44,911 nt of DNA from the NCBI GenBank assembly GCA_021373175.1, contig JAJFTE010000011.1:1-44911 (forward strand). Reading direction: 5' to 3'. The position numbers and the translations under genes were made by a program. Origin of the DNA: Actinomycetes bacterium. Lineage in GTDB: Bacteria > Actinomycetota > Coriobacteriia > Anaerosomatales > Anaerosomataceae. The stretch's first letter is position 1; each line of letters begins with the position of its first letter. The notes under the pieces are model-generated. The model had not been told where the DNA came from and searched no databases. It worked only from the letters and a program-made list of their open reading frames with translations. Of this stretch, positions 6,375 through 15,775 are shown one piece after another.

Positions 6375-9080
6375 GTGAGTACAACGAGCGATACACAGAC
6401 ATTCCGCGTCGCCGATGAGGTAGCTGATCCCACATCGGCCGCTGTCGCACAGGAGCCGTCGCCCGAGACGGGCGCCTGCCCGGTGATCCCGGACGACACC
6501 GTTGTGCCGCTGGCGCCCGCGCCGGCGGATGCCAGCGCCGCCCTCGCTGAGTCGGCGTTTGCCGTCTCCGGCATGACGTGCGCATCGTGCTCGGCGGTCA
6601 TCGAGAAAGTCGTCGGCCGCTTGCCGGGCATCGCGGCCGCCAACGTGAACCTTGCGATGGAGCGCCTCGACGTACGCTTCGACCCGCAAGCGACGAGCGT
6701 CGAGGCCATCGAAGCTGCGGTGGAAGGCGCCGGCTATGGTGCCACCCAGATCGCGGCTGCCAAGCACGACACGAGCGGCAAGATCACGCTCGCGGTCACC
6801 GGCATGACGTGCGCTTCGTGCGTGATGGTCGTGGAGAAGACGCTCGCCAAGGTGCCGGGTGTGAAAAGCGCGGTCGTGAACCTCGCGCTTGAGACGGCAA
6901 CCGTTGAGATCGACCCGGCGATCGCCGGTCCCGACGAGCTCATCTCGGCCATCGAGGGCGCCGGCTATCACGCGACGCTCAAGGTGGAGACGGCCTCGTT
7001 CGCCGACCGCGGGGCCGAGCAGCGCGCCGATCAGGAGCGCTCGTTCAAGGCGGAGCGCCGCATGTTCTACTTCGCGCTTGCGTTCGCGGTTCCGGCGTTT
7101 CTCATCGCGATGGTCCCGCCGTTCATGGAGATCGTGCCGATGGCCGTGGCGAACTGGCTCACGAGCACGTTCGGCGTCACCTACGAGCCCATGATGGTTG
7201 GCAAGTACATCACGTTCGCGCTTTCCACGCCGGTCCAGTTCATCGCCGGAGCTCGTTTCTACCGGGGCTTCTGGCACGCGATCAAGAACCGCACCGGGAA
7301 CATGGATACGCTCATCGCCATCGGCACCTCGGCGGCGTACTTCTACAGCGTGGCCGCGACGTTCGTCCCGTCGCTTGCAGGCGAGCCGGTCTTCTACGAG
7401 ACCTCCGCGCTGCTCATCACGTTCGTGATGCTTGGCAAGCTACTCGAGTCCCGCGCGAAGGGACGGACCTCGGACGCCATCAAGACGCTCATGGGGCTCG
7501 CCCCCAAGACGGCGCGAGTGGTGCGTGGCGGCGACGAGATCGACGTCCCGGTCGAGCAGGTCGTGGTGGGCGATGTCGTCGTCGTGCGTCCGGGCGAGAA
7601 GGTGCCGGTCGACGGCGTGCTCGTGGAAGGGCACTCAGCGGCGGACGAGTCGATGCTCACCGGTGAGTCCATTCCGGTCGAGAAGAATGTGGGCGACACG
7701 GTCATCGGTGCGACCATCAACAAGCTCGGTTCGTTCAGGTTCCGGGCGACCAAGGTTGGAGCCGACACCGCGCTTGCGCAGATCGTGAAGCTTGTTGAAG
7801 ACGCGCAGGGTTCGAAGGCGCCCGTGCAGCGCTTCGCCGACCGCATCAGCGCGGTCTTCGTCCCGGCGGTCGTGGGCGCGGCCGTGCTGACGTTTCTCGT
7901 GTGGCTGCTCATCGTCCCGGGCTTTGTTGACGCCGCATTCTATGCGACCGCCACGCCGTTTGTGAAGGCGCTTCTTGCGGGCACGGCGGTCATCGTCGTC
8001 GCGTGCCCCTGCGCGCTTGGCCTCGCAACGCCGACCGCCATCATGGTGGGCACCGGCAAAGGTGCCGAGAACGGCATCCTCATCAAGACCGGCGAGGCGC
8101 TCGAGACTGCATACAAGCTCCAGGCCATCGTCTTCGACAAGACGGGCACGCTCACGCACGGCAAGCCGGTCGTGACCGATGTCGAGCCGGTAGACGGACA
8201 CGACACGACGCGCCTCTTCATGCTCGCAGCTGCGCTCGAACGCAACTCCGAGCACCCGCTTGCCGAGGCGATCGTCGCCCACGCGAAAGCGACCGGCGTC
8301 GATTTCCCAAGCGTCGAGGGCTTCTCGGCGGTTCCCGGGCACGGCGTGGAAGGGACGGTCGAAGGCGCGCGCGTGGCGTTCGGCAACCGCAAGCTCATGG
8401 CGCGTGACGGCATCGACATCTCGAAGTTCGAGAAGCGCATCTCGGCACTTGAGAGCGAGGGCAAGACCGTCATGCTTGTTGGTGTGGGCGGCGACCGGCT
8501 CGCGGGCATGATCGCCGTGGCCGACACGCTCAAGGACAACTCGAAAGAGGCCGTCGAGCGGCTCACGGAGATGGGCGTCGAGGTCTTCATGATCACCGGC
8601 GACAACCGCCGCACCGCCGAGGCGATCGCCTCGCAGGCCGGCATCGCGCCGGATCACGTGCTTGCCGAGGTGCTCCCCGAGCACAAGGCCGCCGAAGTCG
8701 CGAAGCTGCAGGCGCGTGGGCTGAGTGTAGGGATGGTCGGCGACGGCATCAATGACACGCCCGCGCTTGCGCAGGCGGACGTGGGTATCGCGATGGGTGC
8801 GGGCACCGACGTGGCGATGGAGACGGGAGGCATCGTGCTCATCAAGAACGATCTGCGCGATGTCGTCACCGCCATCGAGCTTTCGCGGGCCACGATGGGC
8901 AAGATCCGCCAGAACTTCTTCTGGGCGCTCGGCTACAACACGCTCGGCATTCCGGTGGCAGCGCTCGGCCTGCTCCGCCCGGAGCTTGCCGGTGCCGCCA
9001 TGGCGCTCTCAAGCGTGAGCGTGGTGACAAGCTCGCTTCTGCTCCGGCGCTTCAAGCCGAGCATGAGCAAAGCGGCGTAG
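6375..9080 (+). CDS. copA: Copper-exporting P1B-type ATPase
   Basis: A 901-residue heavy-metal ATPase from GTG 6375, preceded by AGAGAGAA. It exports Cu(I) using ATP. Two N-terminal heavy-metal-associated domains carry GMTCASC at about residues 66 and 143. The membrane CPC motif ([11 protein letters not shown]) is at about 543, the phosphorylation loop DKTGTLTHG at about 588, and the hinge motif GDGIND at about 789. An acidic/Pro-rich leader of about 60 residues precedes the first metal domain. The CsoR-like dyad upstream and the two cupredoxin genes before it make copper the likely substrate. A hairpin terminator follows the stop. Confidence 0.95.
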   Translation: MSTTSDTQTFRVADEVADPTSAAVAQEPSPETGACPVIPDDTVVPLAPAPADASAALAESAFAVSGMTCASCSAVIEKVVGRLPGIAAANVNLAMERLDVRFDPQATSVEAIEAAVEGAGYGATQIAAAKHDTSGKITLAVTGMTCASCVMVVEKTLAKVPGVKSAVVNLALETATVEIDPAIAGPDELISAIEGAGYHATLKVETASFADRGAEQRADQERSFKAERRMFYFALAFAVPAFLIAMVPPFMEIVPMAVANWLTSTFGVTYEPMMVGKYITFALSTPVQFIAGARFYRGFWHAIKNRTGNMDTLIAIGTSAAYFYSVAATFVPSLAGEPVFYETSALLITFVMLGKLLESRAKGRTSDAIKTLMGLAPKTARVVRGGDEIDVPVEQVVVGDVVVVRPGEKVPVDGVLVEGHSAADESMLTGESIPVEKNVGDTVIGATINKLGSFRFRATKVGADTALAQIVKLVEDAQGSKAPVQRFADRISAVFVPAVVGAAVLTFLVWLLIVPGFVDAAFYATATPFVKALLAGTAVIVVACPCALGLATPTAIMVGTGKGAENGILIKTGEALETAYKLQAIVFDKTGTLTHGKPVVTDVEPVDGHDTTRLFMLAAALERNSEHPLAEAIVAHAKATGVDFPSVEGFSAVPGHGVEGTVEGARVAFGNRKLMARDGIDISKFEKRISALESEGKTVMLVGVGGDRLAGMIAVADTLKDNSKEAVERLTEMGVEVFMITGDNRRTAEAIASQAGIAPDHVLAEVLPEHKAAEVAKLQARGLSVGMVGDGINDTPALAQADVGIAMGAGTDVAMETGGIVLIKNDLRDVVTAIELSRATMGKIRQNFFWALGYNTLGIPVAALGLLRPELAGAAMALSSVSVVTSSLLLRRFKPSMSKAA

Positions 9081-9097
9081 GAAGAGTGGCTTGGCGT

Positions 9098-9129
9098 ACG
9101 GGGGTGGCATCGGCTGATGTCGCCCCCGT
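9098..9129 (+). terminator. Terminator hairpin after copA
   Basis: ACGGGGGTGGCAT and ATGTCGCCCCCGT form an imperfect 13-bp stem with a short loop, 18 bp after the copA stop codon. Only a short T-poor tail follows. Confidence 0.6.
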
Positions 9130-9166
9130 CGTGTCCGCCGAGGACCTTCGGGCCGTCTGCGCGTGG

Positions 9167-9172
9167 TATAGT
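9167..9172 (+). promoter_or_regulatory. -10 box for the HgdB-like/activase operon
   Basis: TATAGT lies about 35 bp before the start region of the first HgdB-like gene. No convincing -35 box is visible at the proper distance, so this is a partial call. Confidence 0.4.
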
Positions 9173-9206
9173 CCCCGGTACGTAGTGTGCACCTGAGGGG
9201 ATGAGC

Positions 9207-10163
9207 ATGACCGAGGGTCGCCGCATAGGGCTGCCGCGCTCGCTGCTCTATCACACGTTCCATTCACTGTGGACGACGTTCTTCGAGGAACTCGGGTGGC
9301 GCACCGTGACGAGTCCGCCGACGAACCGTCGCGTGCTTGAGCGAGGCGTAGCGCTCGCGGTCGATGAATCCTGTCTGCCGATGAAGGTCTTTCTCGGCCA
9401 CGTCGAGTCGCTACGCGGCCACTGCGACGCGGTCTTCGTGCCGCGGATCGAGTCGCTCAACGAGACCGAACACGTTTGTGCGAAGTTCATGGGCGCGTAC
9501 GACATCGTCCGCAACACCATGCCAGACCTGCCGCTCGTCACCTACGATGTCGACGCCGCGAACGGGGTACAGGAACGGGCGAGCATGCTGGCGCTCGCGC
9601 GCGAGCTTGGCGCGGGGCCGCTCGTGGCGCGCCGCGCGTACGCACGAGCGAAGGCGGCGCAGCGGGCGCACGACCTCGAGATGGTGCGGCTGCAAGAGTC
9701 GCTGCTCGACGTGGGGTCGGCAGAGCGGGATCACACCCGCATCCTCGTGGTCGGCCACTCGTATAACCTCGCTGACGAGCTCATCGGCAAACCGATCCTG
9801 GAATTCTTGCGCTCGCTTGATGTGGAGGTCGTCACCTCCGCCGAGGTCGACAAGCCGCAGGCGCGCGCCCTGTCCAAGCGCCTCTCGCCGAGCATCAAGT
9901 GGACGTACAACAAGGAGCTTCTCGGCGCGGTCGAGCTCTACCGCGAGGTCGTCGACGGCATCATCCTCGTCGTGACGTTCCCTTGTGGTCCCGACTCGCT
10001 CATGGCCGAACTCTGCCAGCGGCGCGTCGAGGACGTGCCGGTCGCGACGCTCATCATTGATGAACTGCAGGCCGAGGCGGGCATGCGCACGCGACTTGAG
10101 AGCTTCGTGGACATCATCGAGGCGAAGCGGCATGCGGCGCATAAAGCGGAGGTGGAAGCATGA
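9207..10163 (+). CDS. Acyl-CoA dehydratase activase-related protein (DUF2229/HgdB-like component)
   Basis: 318 residues from ATG 9207, chosen over ATG 9201 because GAGGGG ends directly at 9200. The conserved cysteines of the family are visible in DESCLPMKVFLGH, EHVCAKFMG and TFPCGPDSL; these are likely Fe-S ligands. The protein belongs with the 2-hydroxyacyl-CoA dehydratase/benzoyl-CoA reductase superfamily, in which an ATP-driven activase sends low-potential electrons to a partner. In many bacteria this domain is fused into a single very large protein with the HgdB and activase parts; here all three are separate, overlapping genes. The actual substrate is unknown. Confidence 0.75.
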   Translation: MTEGRRIGLPRSLLYHTFHSLWTTFFEELGWRTVTSPPTNRRVLERGVALAVDESCLPMKVFLGHVESLRGHCDAVFVPRIESLNETEHVCAKFMGAYDIVRNTMPDLPLVTYDVDAANGVQERASMLALARELGAGPLVARRAYARAKAAQRAHDLEMVRLQESLLDVGSAERDHTRILVVGHSYNLADELIGKPILEFLRSLDVEVVTSAEVDKPQARALSKRLSPSIKWTYNKELLGAVELYREVVDGIILVVTFPCGPDSLMAELCQRRVEDVPVATLIIDELQAEAGMRTRLESFVDIIEAKRHAAHKAEVEA

Positions 10164-11239
10164 GCCGCCGACGCGTGACGTTCCCACATATGGGCGAGTA
10201 CTGGATTGCGTTCGAGACGCTCGTGGAGCTTCTCGGCGCGCAAGCAGTCGTCCCGCCGAGGATGACGCGTCACACCCTGGAGGCTGGCGCGCATGTCAGC
10301 CCCGAGTTCGTGTGCGTGCCGTTCAAGTACAACATGGGCAACTTTCTGGAAGCGCTTGAGGGTGGCATCGATGTCATCGTGCAAGCCGGCGGCGGGTGCC
10401 GCTTCGGCTACTACGGCGAAGTGCAAGAAGCGATCCTTCGCGACATGGGATACGACTTCGATCTCGTGAATCTCGTGGAAACCACGAACCTTCCGATGCT
10501 CGTCCGAGAGCTCCGGCGCATCCAGCCGGGCGCGTCGTATCCGCGCGCCGTGAAGGCGTTCTTGATAGCGTACCGGCAGGCGCAGGCCATCGAGGCGGTC
10601 GAGGACTTCGTGCGCAAGAACGTCGGCTTTGCGGTCGACCGCGGCGCGATTGACCGCGTCACCGCACGCTTTCTGCGCGAGCTCCGAGGCGCGCGCACGC
10701 TACGCGCGGTGCGCGACCTGCGGTCGACGACGCTGGCCGCGCTTGGCGCCATCCCGCTCGCAAAGCCCGAGAACCCGCTGCGGGTGGGCGTGGTGGGCGA
10801 GCTCTACGTGCTCATGGAGCCGTTCGCGAACCACAACATCGAGCGCCGACTCGCTGAGAGCGGCGTTGAGGTGCACCGCTTCGTCACGCTCACCTCGCTC
10901 ATCGAGCACGGCCTCGCCGGGCGCACGTTCGTACGCAAGACGATCGCCGCGGCAGGCCCGTGGCTGGAGTTTCATCTCGGCGCAGACGCGACCGAGAGCG
11001 TCGCGAAGACCTGGGAACTCATGAACGAGGGCTTCGATGGCATGGTGCACGTGAAGCCGTTCGGCTGCATGCCTGAGGTGAGCGCGATGTCGGTGCTCCA
11101 GCGTATATCGCGCGAGTACACGTTCCCTATCATGTTCATGAGCTACGACGCGCAGACCGCCGAGGCCGGCGTCGACACGCGCGTCGAGGCGTTCTGTGAC
11201 ATGCTCCAGATGCGGAGAAGGCGACAGAGCGGTGCGTAA
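10160..11239 (+). CDS. 2-hydroxyacyl-CoA dehydratase (HgdB/D)-like component
   Basis: 359 residues, starting with an ATGA overlap of the previous stop. Fe-S ligand cysteines appear in FVCVPFKYNMGN, QAGGGCRFGYYGE and HVKPFGCMPEVSAM, the pattern of HgdB/HgdC-type double-domain reductases. It probably forms a complex with the preceding component and receives electrons from the activase encoded next. No enoyl-CoA or amino-acid fermentation genes lie nearby, so a role in classical hydroxyglutaryl-CoA dehydration is not supported by context; related stand-alone sets include the double-cubane cluster proteins that reduce small molecules. Confidence 0.8.
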   Translation: MSRRRVTFPHMGEYWIAFETLVELLGAQAVVPPRMTRHTLEAGAHVSPEFVCVPFKYNMGNFLEALEGGIDVIVQAGGGCRFGYYGEVQEAILRDMGYDFDLVNLVETTNLPMLVRELRRIQPGASYPRAVKAFLIAYRQAQAIEAVEDFVRKNVGFAVDRGAIDRVTARFLRELRGARTLRAVRDLRSTTLAALGAIPLAKPENPLRVGVVGELYVLMEPFANHNIERRLAESGVEVHRFVTLTSLIEHGLAGRTFVRKTIAAAGPWLEFHLGADATESVAKTWELMNEGFDGMVHVKPFGCMPEVSAMSVLQRISREYTFPIMFMSYDAQTAEAGVDTRVEAFCDMLQMRRRRQSGA

Positions 11240-12215
11240 GGGCTATCTCGGGGTCGACATCGGCTCGATCTCCACGAAGGCCGTAGTGATCGCCGAGGAC
11301 CATACGATCCTTGCGAGTGAGTACCTCTGGACCGAGGGCAATCCCATCGCCGCGGTCAAGCGGGTGCTCGCCGCATTGGAGCCGCAGCTGGCGGGCGCCG
11401 ATGTCGAGGTCGTTGCGGTGGGCACGACGGGGTCAGCGCGTGAGCTGATCGGCTCGGTCCTGGGCGCGCAGGTCGTGAAGAACGAGATCACTGCGCACGC
11501 GATGGGAACGCTCTCGCTTCACGCTGACGTGCGCACGATCTTTGAGATCGGCGGGCAGGACTCCAAGATCATCGTGCTGCGCGATGGCGTCCCGGTCGAC
11601 TACGCGATGAACACGCTCTGCGCCGCGGGCACGGGCTCCTTCCTGTCGTCGCAATCACGACGGCTCGGCATCCCGGTCGAGGAGTTCGGTGATTACGCGC
11701 TGCGCTCCACGCGTCCCACGAGGATCGCGGGCCGCTGTACCGTCTTTGCCGAGTCGGATCTCGTGCATAAGGCGCAGATCGGCTATGCGATCGAGGACAT
11801 CGTGGCGGGGCTTTGTGACGCGATCGTGAACAACTACCTCAACAACGTCGGCAAGGGCAAGGAGATTGAGGCACCCGTCGTCTTCCAGGGCGGCGTGAGC
11901 AAGAATGTCGGCGTGGTCGAGGCGTTCAAGCGCATCACAGGCCACGATGTGATCGTCGATGACTGCGGGCATCTGATGGGTGCCCTGGGAATCGCGCTTC
12001 TCGCACAGAACACCGGTGCCGAGGAGCGCTTCGACTTCGGCGTTCGCGACCTCACGTTCGAGACGATGGGCGACGAGTGCGGCGGCTGCCCGAACAACTG
12101 CGAGGTCGTGTTCGTCCTGCGCGACGGCGAGTTCATCGACGGCTGGGGCAATCGCTGCGCGACCGGTATCGAGCGCGTGCGCCGCGCCGCCGAAGGTGCG
12201 CCCACAGTTGGCTGA
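11232..12215 (+). CDS. Acyl-CoA dehydratase activase (HgdC/BadF family ASKHA ATPase)
   Basis: 327 residues from GTG 11232, overlapping the previous stop by 8 bp. ASKHA ATPase motifs are GVDIGSISTKAV (phosphate 1), EIGGQDSKII (phosphate 2) and a later FQGGVSKN. The two cysteines that hold the dimer-bridging 4Fe-4S cluster in this family are in NTLCAAGTGSF and AGRCTVFAESDLVHKAQ. An extra Cys-rich C-terminus (DECGGCPNNCEVV ... GNRC) extends beyond the minimal activase and could bind another cluster. The protein would reduce the two upstream components with ATP hydrolysis. Confidence 0.88.
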   Translation: MRKGYLGVDIGSISTKAVVIAEDHTILASEYLWTEGNPIAAVKRVLAALEPQLAGADVEVVAVGTTGSARELIGSVLGAQVVKNEITAHAMGTLSLHADVRTIFEIGGQDSKIIVLRDGVPVDYAMNTLCAAGTGSFLSSQSRRLGIPVEEFGDYALRSTRPTRIAGRCTVFAESDLVHKAQIGYAIEDIVAGLCDAIVNNYLNNVGKGKEIEAPVVFQGGVSKNVGVVEAFKRITGHDVIVDDCGHLMGALGIALLAQNTGAEERFDFGVRDLTFETMGDECGGCPNNCEVVFVLRDGEFIDGWGNRCATGIERVRRAAEGAPTVG

Positions 12216-12225
12216 ACGTTTTCGC

Positions 12226-12270
12226 TTGCATCCGTGACGTCGCCGGACCTATACTTCGAGGAGTGTCGAA
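12226..12270 (+). promoter_or_regulatory. Promoter and candidate ArsR operator
   Basis: TTGCAT (12226-12231), an 18-bp spacer and TATACT (12250-12255) form a good promoter. A dyad TTCGA-ggagtg-TCGAA (12255-12270) begins in the -10 box and would place a bound ArsR dimer over the transcription start, consistent with autoregulation. The operator call is inferred from position and symmetry. Confidence 0.6.
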
Positions 12271-12295
12271 CTATGTGTGCCCGAGGAGGCATGAC

Positions 12296-12619
12296 ATGAG
12301 CGTTACGCAGGTCCGTCCTTTGACCGCCGAGCAAGTGGGCGCCGCCTTCAAGGCGCTCGCCTCCGAGCAGCGTCGTTCGATTCTCCGGATGCTCGCGACC
12401 TGTCCGCTTGAGCCCGGGGCGCCGTGCGGGACGACAGGCGAGGTCTGCGCCTGCAAGATTTCCGAGCGGCTCAACCTGGCGCCTTCTACGGTCTCGCATC
12501 ACATGGGGATGCTGCGCGCGGCGGGGCTTGTCTCGGCACGAAAAGAAGGCACCTGGGTGCACTACAGGCTCAAGCGCGACGTCATTGAGCAGGTGGCGTC
12601 CGAGCTTCTGGGCTTCTGA
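12296..12619 (+). CDS. arsR: ArsR-family metalloid-responsive repressor
   Basis: 107 residues from ATG 12296 with GAGGAGGC upstream; an ATG at 12291 is out of frame. Winged-helix ArsR fold: FKALASEQRRSILRML, then a Cys-rich loop (CPLEPGAPC ... EVCACKISERL), the recognition helix APSTVSHHMGML and wing VSARKEGTWVHYRL. The CxC in EVCACKI occupies the position of the ELCVCDL As(III) site of classical ArsR, and two extra cysteines are close by. It leads a long same-strand run of metalloid and thiol genes and converges, at the far end, with acr3. Confidence 0.9.
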   Translation: MSVTQVRPLTAEQVGAAFKALASEQRRSILRMLATCPLEPGAPCGTTGEVCACKISERLNLAPSTVSHHMGMLRAAGLVSARKEGTWVHYRLKRDVIEQVASELLGF

Positions 12620-12703
12620 ACGTTGGTCGCATCGCACCAGGAAGCTCTGTGTGTGCTTGGTTCGACGGGCATCGAAGTATGAGACAGGAGAGGAAGGTCA
12701 CGC

Positions 12704-12946
12704 ATGATCATCAAGATCCTGGGTTCGGGATGCGCGAACTGCCAGAAGCTCGAGAAGCGAGCCCGCGAGGCGGCCAAGAAGGCGGGCATTGACGCGGAGA
12801 TCGTGAAGGTCCAGGACTACGTCGACATCATGGGCTACGGCGTCATGTCCACACCGGGGCTCGTCGTCGATGAGGCAGTGAAGGTCTCCGGCCGCGTCCC
12901 GTCAGTGGAGGAGATCGCTACAATCCTGCGCGCAAGCAACAGCTAA
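12704..12946 (+). CDS. Small thioredoxin-like protein (redox-active disulfide protein 2 type)
   Basis: 80 residues, ATG 12704 after GGAGAGGAAGG. Thioredoxin fold with the active-site GCANC near the N-terminus (C10 and C13) and the cis-Pro region MSTPGLVVD. Members of this family commonly sit next to ArsP-type permeases. It could deliver thiols or reduce a metalloid substrate; this is inferred from context. Confidence 0.88.
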   Translation: MIIKILGSGCANCQKLEKRAREAAKKAGIDAEIVKVQDYVDIMGYGVMSTPGLVVDEAVKVSGRVPSVEEIATILRASNS

Positions 12947-12973
12947 GACCCTCACACCAACAGGAGTGCCCCG

Positions 12974-13942
12974 ATGGACCCGTTCTACCCGCTGCAACTG
13001 CTTGCCGACTGGCTCACCTTCGATCTCATCGGACTCGCTCCGACGAGCAAGGCCGGCCTGGCGGTGGACTTCTTCCTCTTCGACGTCCCGAAGGTCCTCA
13101 TCCTGCTCGCCGTCGTCATCTTCTTCGTGGCCATCATCCGGTCGTTCTTCCCGCCCGAGAAGACCCGCAAGATGTTGTCGCACTCGCGCTTGTACGCAGG
13201 CAACGTGGCGGCCGCCCTTCTGGGCATCGTCACGCCGTTTTGTTCCTGCTCGGCGGTGCCGCTGTTCATCGGCTTCGTCGAGAGCGGCGTCCCGCTCGGG
13301 GTGACGTTCTCGTTCTTGGTGGCAAGCCCGATGATCAACGAAGTCGCGATCATCCTGCTCTTCGGACTGTTCGGCTGGAAGATCACCGCGCTCTATATCG
13401 TGTCGGGGCTCTTGATCGCGATCACGAGCGGCATCATCATCGGGAAGCTGGGTCTGGAGAGCTGGGTCGAGGAGTACGTCTACCAGATCCGCATGGGCGA
13501 CGCCGGCGAGCTGCCGGAGCAGACGTGGGCCGAGAAGCTCCGCTACGCGCGCGGCTACGTGGGCGAGATCGTCGGTAAGGTATGGCCGTACGTGATCGTT
13601 GGCATCGGCATCGGCGCGGTCATGCACGGCTACATCCCGGATGACTTCCTCGTGAAGTACGCCGGACCGGGCAACCCGTTCGCGGTGCCGATCGCGGTCC
13701 TTATCGGCGTGCCGCTGTACAGCAACGCCGCCGGCGTCATCCCGCTCGTGAGCGTGCTCACCGAGAAGGGCATGGCCATGGGCACCGTGCTCGCCTTCAT
13801 GATGGCCGTTGTCGGGCTGTCCCTGCCCGAGGCGATCATCCTGCGCAAGGTGCTCAAGCCCAAGCTCATCGCGGTGTACTTTGGCGTGAACGCCGTCGGG
13901 ATCATAGCGATCGGCTACCTGTTCAACGCGGTGCTGCACTAG
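12974..13942 (+). CDS. arsP: ArsP-type permease
   Basis: 322 residues with about eight to ten membrane helices. It carries the family's Cys motif (GIVTPFCSCSAVPLFIG) in the first half and the mirrored VPLYSNAAGVIPL in the second, typical of the PF03773 permease family that includes the organoarsenical exporter ArsP. GGAGTG lies before the ATG. It stands 27 bp after the small thioredoxin gene. The substrate could be methylated or organic arsenic, or another metal; the symbol is given because of the ArsR/Acr3 context. Confidence 0.8.
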   Translation: MDPFYPLQLLADWLTFDLIGLAPTSKAGLAVDFFLFDVPKVLILLAVVIFFVAIIRSFFPPEKTRKMLSHSRLYAGNVAAALLGIVTPFCSCSAVPLFIGFVESGVPLGVTFSFLVASPMINEVAIILLFGLFGWKITALYIVSGLLIAITSGIIIGKLGLESWVEEYVYQIRMGDAGELPEQTWAEKLRYARGYVGEIVGKVWPYVIVGIGIGAVMHGYIPDDFLVKYAGPGNPFAVPIAVLIGVPLYSNAAGVIPLVSVLTEKGMAMGTVLAFMMAVVGLSLPEAIILRKVLKPKLIAVYFGVNAVGIIAIGYLFNAVLH

Positions 13943-13978
13943 GCCGCGAGGCGAACTCCACTACCGAGGAGCATGACG

Positions 13979-14374
13979 ATGACTGACAATGCATCACCCA
14001 CCGCCGATCAGGTTCTAGATAAGATGACCGCCGAGATGGGCAAGACGCCCGAGGTAATGGCGATGCTGGCCAAGATCAAGCCGTCGATGGTCGTCGAGCA
14101 GGCGCGCAGCAAGCGCTTCGCGAACGATGACAGCTCCATCCCCGACAAGTACCGTCAACTCATCTCGATCGCAGCCGTTGCGGGCGCGGGCAGCCCGTCG
14201 TGCCTGAAGACGCAGATCGGCCAGGCACTCCGCCAGGGCATCGAGCCCGCGGAAATCGTCGACGCGCTTGTCGTCGCGCGTTTCGCCCTTGCATCCACGG
14301 TCTTTTCGAACTCCGCCGAGGGCCTACGCATCCTTGTGGACTCTCTCGCGGAAGCAGACCATGGCGATGCCTGA
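13979..14374 (+). CDS. Carboxymuconolactone decarboxylase/AhpD-like protein
   Basis: 131 residues; ATG 13979 has better spacing from GAGGAGC than ATG 13973. Helical CMD fold with KYRQLISIAAVAGAGSPSCLKTQIGQALRQG. AhpD-type members have a CxxC at this position; here only one Cys (SPSC) is present, so classical disulfide chemistry is doubtful. Similar proteins occur beside permeases and thioredoxins in metalloid clusters. It overlaps the next gene by 14 bp. Confidence 0.8.
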   Translation: MTDNASPTADQVLDKMTAEMGKTPEVMAMLAKIKPSMVVEQARSKRFANDDSSIPDKYRQLISIAAVAGAGSPSCLKTQIGQALRQGIEPAEIVDALVVARFALASTVFSNSAEGLRILVDSLAEADHGDA

Positions 14375-15296
14375 GGCGCATGCTCACACGCACACCGCGC
14401 CCGAGACACTCGGCGCGAAACTGCTTGCTGGCGTGGTCATCAATCTGTTCATCGTCGCGATTCAGGTTGTTGGCGGCTTGCTCTCCAACAGCCTCGGTCT
14501 GCTCTCAGATGCCGCCCACAACATGAGCGACGTGGTGTCGCTGCTTCTAAGCTACGGGGCCAACCGGATCGGAAAGCAGCCGCCGACACCGCAGCGCACG
14601 TTCGCCTTTCGTCGGGCCGAGGTGCTCGTCGCCTTCGTGAACGCCGGCGGTCTAATCGCCGTCGCCATCTTCATCGCCTACGAGGGAATCGGACGTCTTC
14701 TGCACCCTGTCGAGGTGGGAGGTATTCCGGTCATGCTGATCGCCGGCCTCGGCATGGTCGCCAACGCCGGCTCCGCCTGGATGCTGAGGGGGCACGATGA
14801 CCTGAACGCGCGCAGTGCCTTCCTGCATCTCATGGCCGACGCGGTCACCTCGCTTGGCGTCGTTGTCGGGGGCGCACTTGTCTGGGCGTTCCACATCAAT
14901 GCCGCGGACTCGATCGTGTCGATAGCGCTCGCGGGATGGATGGTCAAAGAAGCGTGGAGCATCCTGAGGGAGAGCGCGAACATCCTGCTTGAAGGCGCTC
15001 CCGATGCTATCGACTTTTGGGAAGTGACCGAAGCCATCATGGCCGAGGAAGGCGTGCTCGATGTACACGAGCTCCACGTATGGGCCATCTCGTCCACTGA
15101 ATTCGCGCTCTCGGCGCACATCGAGGTTGACGACGAGCGGCTTTCGGACCTTGCCGTGGTGGTGCGCCGGGTGAAACAGATGCTGCAGAGCCGGTTTGCC
15201 ATCGCGCATCCCACACTAGAGGTTGAGTGCGCGACCGGAGGCTGTTCCCAGGGCCTGTGCGCGGCGCCCATCGCGCGTGATGGGGACCGCGCATGA
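14361..15296 (+). CDS. Cation diffusion facilitator metal efflux transporter
   Basis: 311 residues from ATG 14361. CzcD/ZitB-type exporter that trades divalent metal (Zn, Cd, Co) for protons. His-rich start (EAHAHTHT), then the HxxxD/DxxxD-type metal sites in LLSDAAHNMSDVV and ARSAFLHLMADAVTSLGV, six membrane helices, and a C-terminal cytoplasmic domain (VLDVHELHVWAIS ... LSAHIEVDD). The tail carries a Cys-containing stretch (ECATGGCSQGLC) that may bind metal. Confidence 0.92.
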   Translation: MAMPEAHAHTHTAPETLGAKLLAGVVINLFIVAIQVVGGLLSNSLGLLSDAAHNMSDVVSLLLSYGANRIGKQPPTPQRTFAFRRAEVLVAFVNAGGLIAVAIFIAYEGIGRLLHPVEVGGIPVMLIAGLGMVANAGSAWMLRGHDDLNARSAFLHLMADAVTSLGVVVGGALVWAFHINAADSIVSIALAGWMVKEAWSILRESANILLEGAPDAIDFWEVTEAIMAEEGVLDVHELHVWAISSTEFALSAHIEVDDERLSDLAVVVRRVKQMLQSRFAIAHPTLEVECATGGCSQGLCAAPIARDGDRA

Positions 15297-15775
15297 CCGT
15301 CACCGATAGTGCGATCCTAGGGGTGGCCGGGGCGCTTCTCGTCGTGTCCGGCTTCCTAAACCGCCAGAAGACGGTCAAGGCCGTGAAGATCGGCCGCAAG
15401 CAGTTCGGCAACACGCTGGTGTTCTTCGTGGCCATCTTCGCGGCGATCGGACTTCTTGAAGCGCTCGTTACGCCCGCGCAGATCCAGGCGGTGCTTGGCT
15501 CCGGTCGCGGGATCTTCGCGCCGCTCGTGGCGGCGCTCATCGGCGGGCTTGCGGCCGGTCCGCCTGCGGCAGTGTATCCGCTCGGCAAGTACCTGTTGGC
15601 GCAGCATGCCAGCACGGCGGCCGTAGGCACGCTGCTCATTGCATGGGTGGCCGTCGGCACGATCTCGCTTCCTGCCGAGGTACGTTTCTTCGGCGCGCGG
15701 TTCGCGTTCACGCGGTGGGGTGCGACGCTCGTGCTCTCGATCGTCGCCGGTATCGTGATGGGGTGGCTCCTGTGA
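15293..15775 (+). CDS. Permease half A (ArsP_1-like)
   Basis: 160 residues, four to five membrane helices, starting 4 bp before the previous stop. Contains LLEALVTPAQIQAVLG and a Gly-rich LIGGLAAGPPAAVYPLGKYLL motif resembling one repeat of the PF03773 permeases. It lacks the Cys pair seen in the full-length ArsP of this operon. It joins the next gene by a GTGA overlap, so the two halves are probably made together and form a heterodimer. Confidence 0.75.
   Translation: MTVTDSAILGVAGALLVVSGFLNRQKTVKAVKIGRKQFGNTLVFFVAIFAAIGLLEALVTPAQIQAVLGSGRGIFAPLVAALIGGLAAGPPAAVYPLGKYLLAQHASTAAVGTLLIAWVAVGTISLPAEVRFFGARFAFTRWGATLVLSIVAGIVMGWLL

Noticed and set aside
7635-8684. Long minus-strand open frame opposite copA
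   Set aside because: It is an antisense shadow of a conserved P-type ATPase in high-GC DNA, with no domain and no ribosome-binding site.
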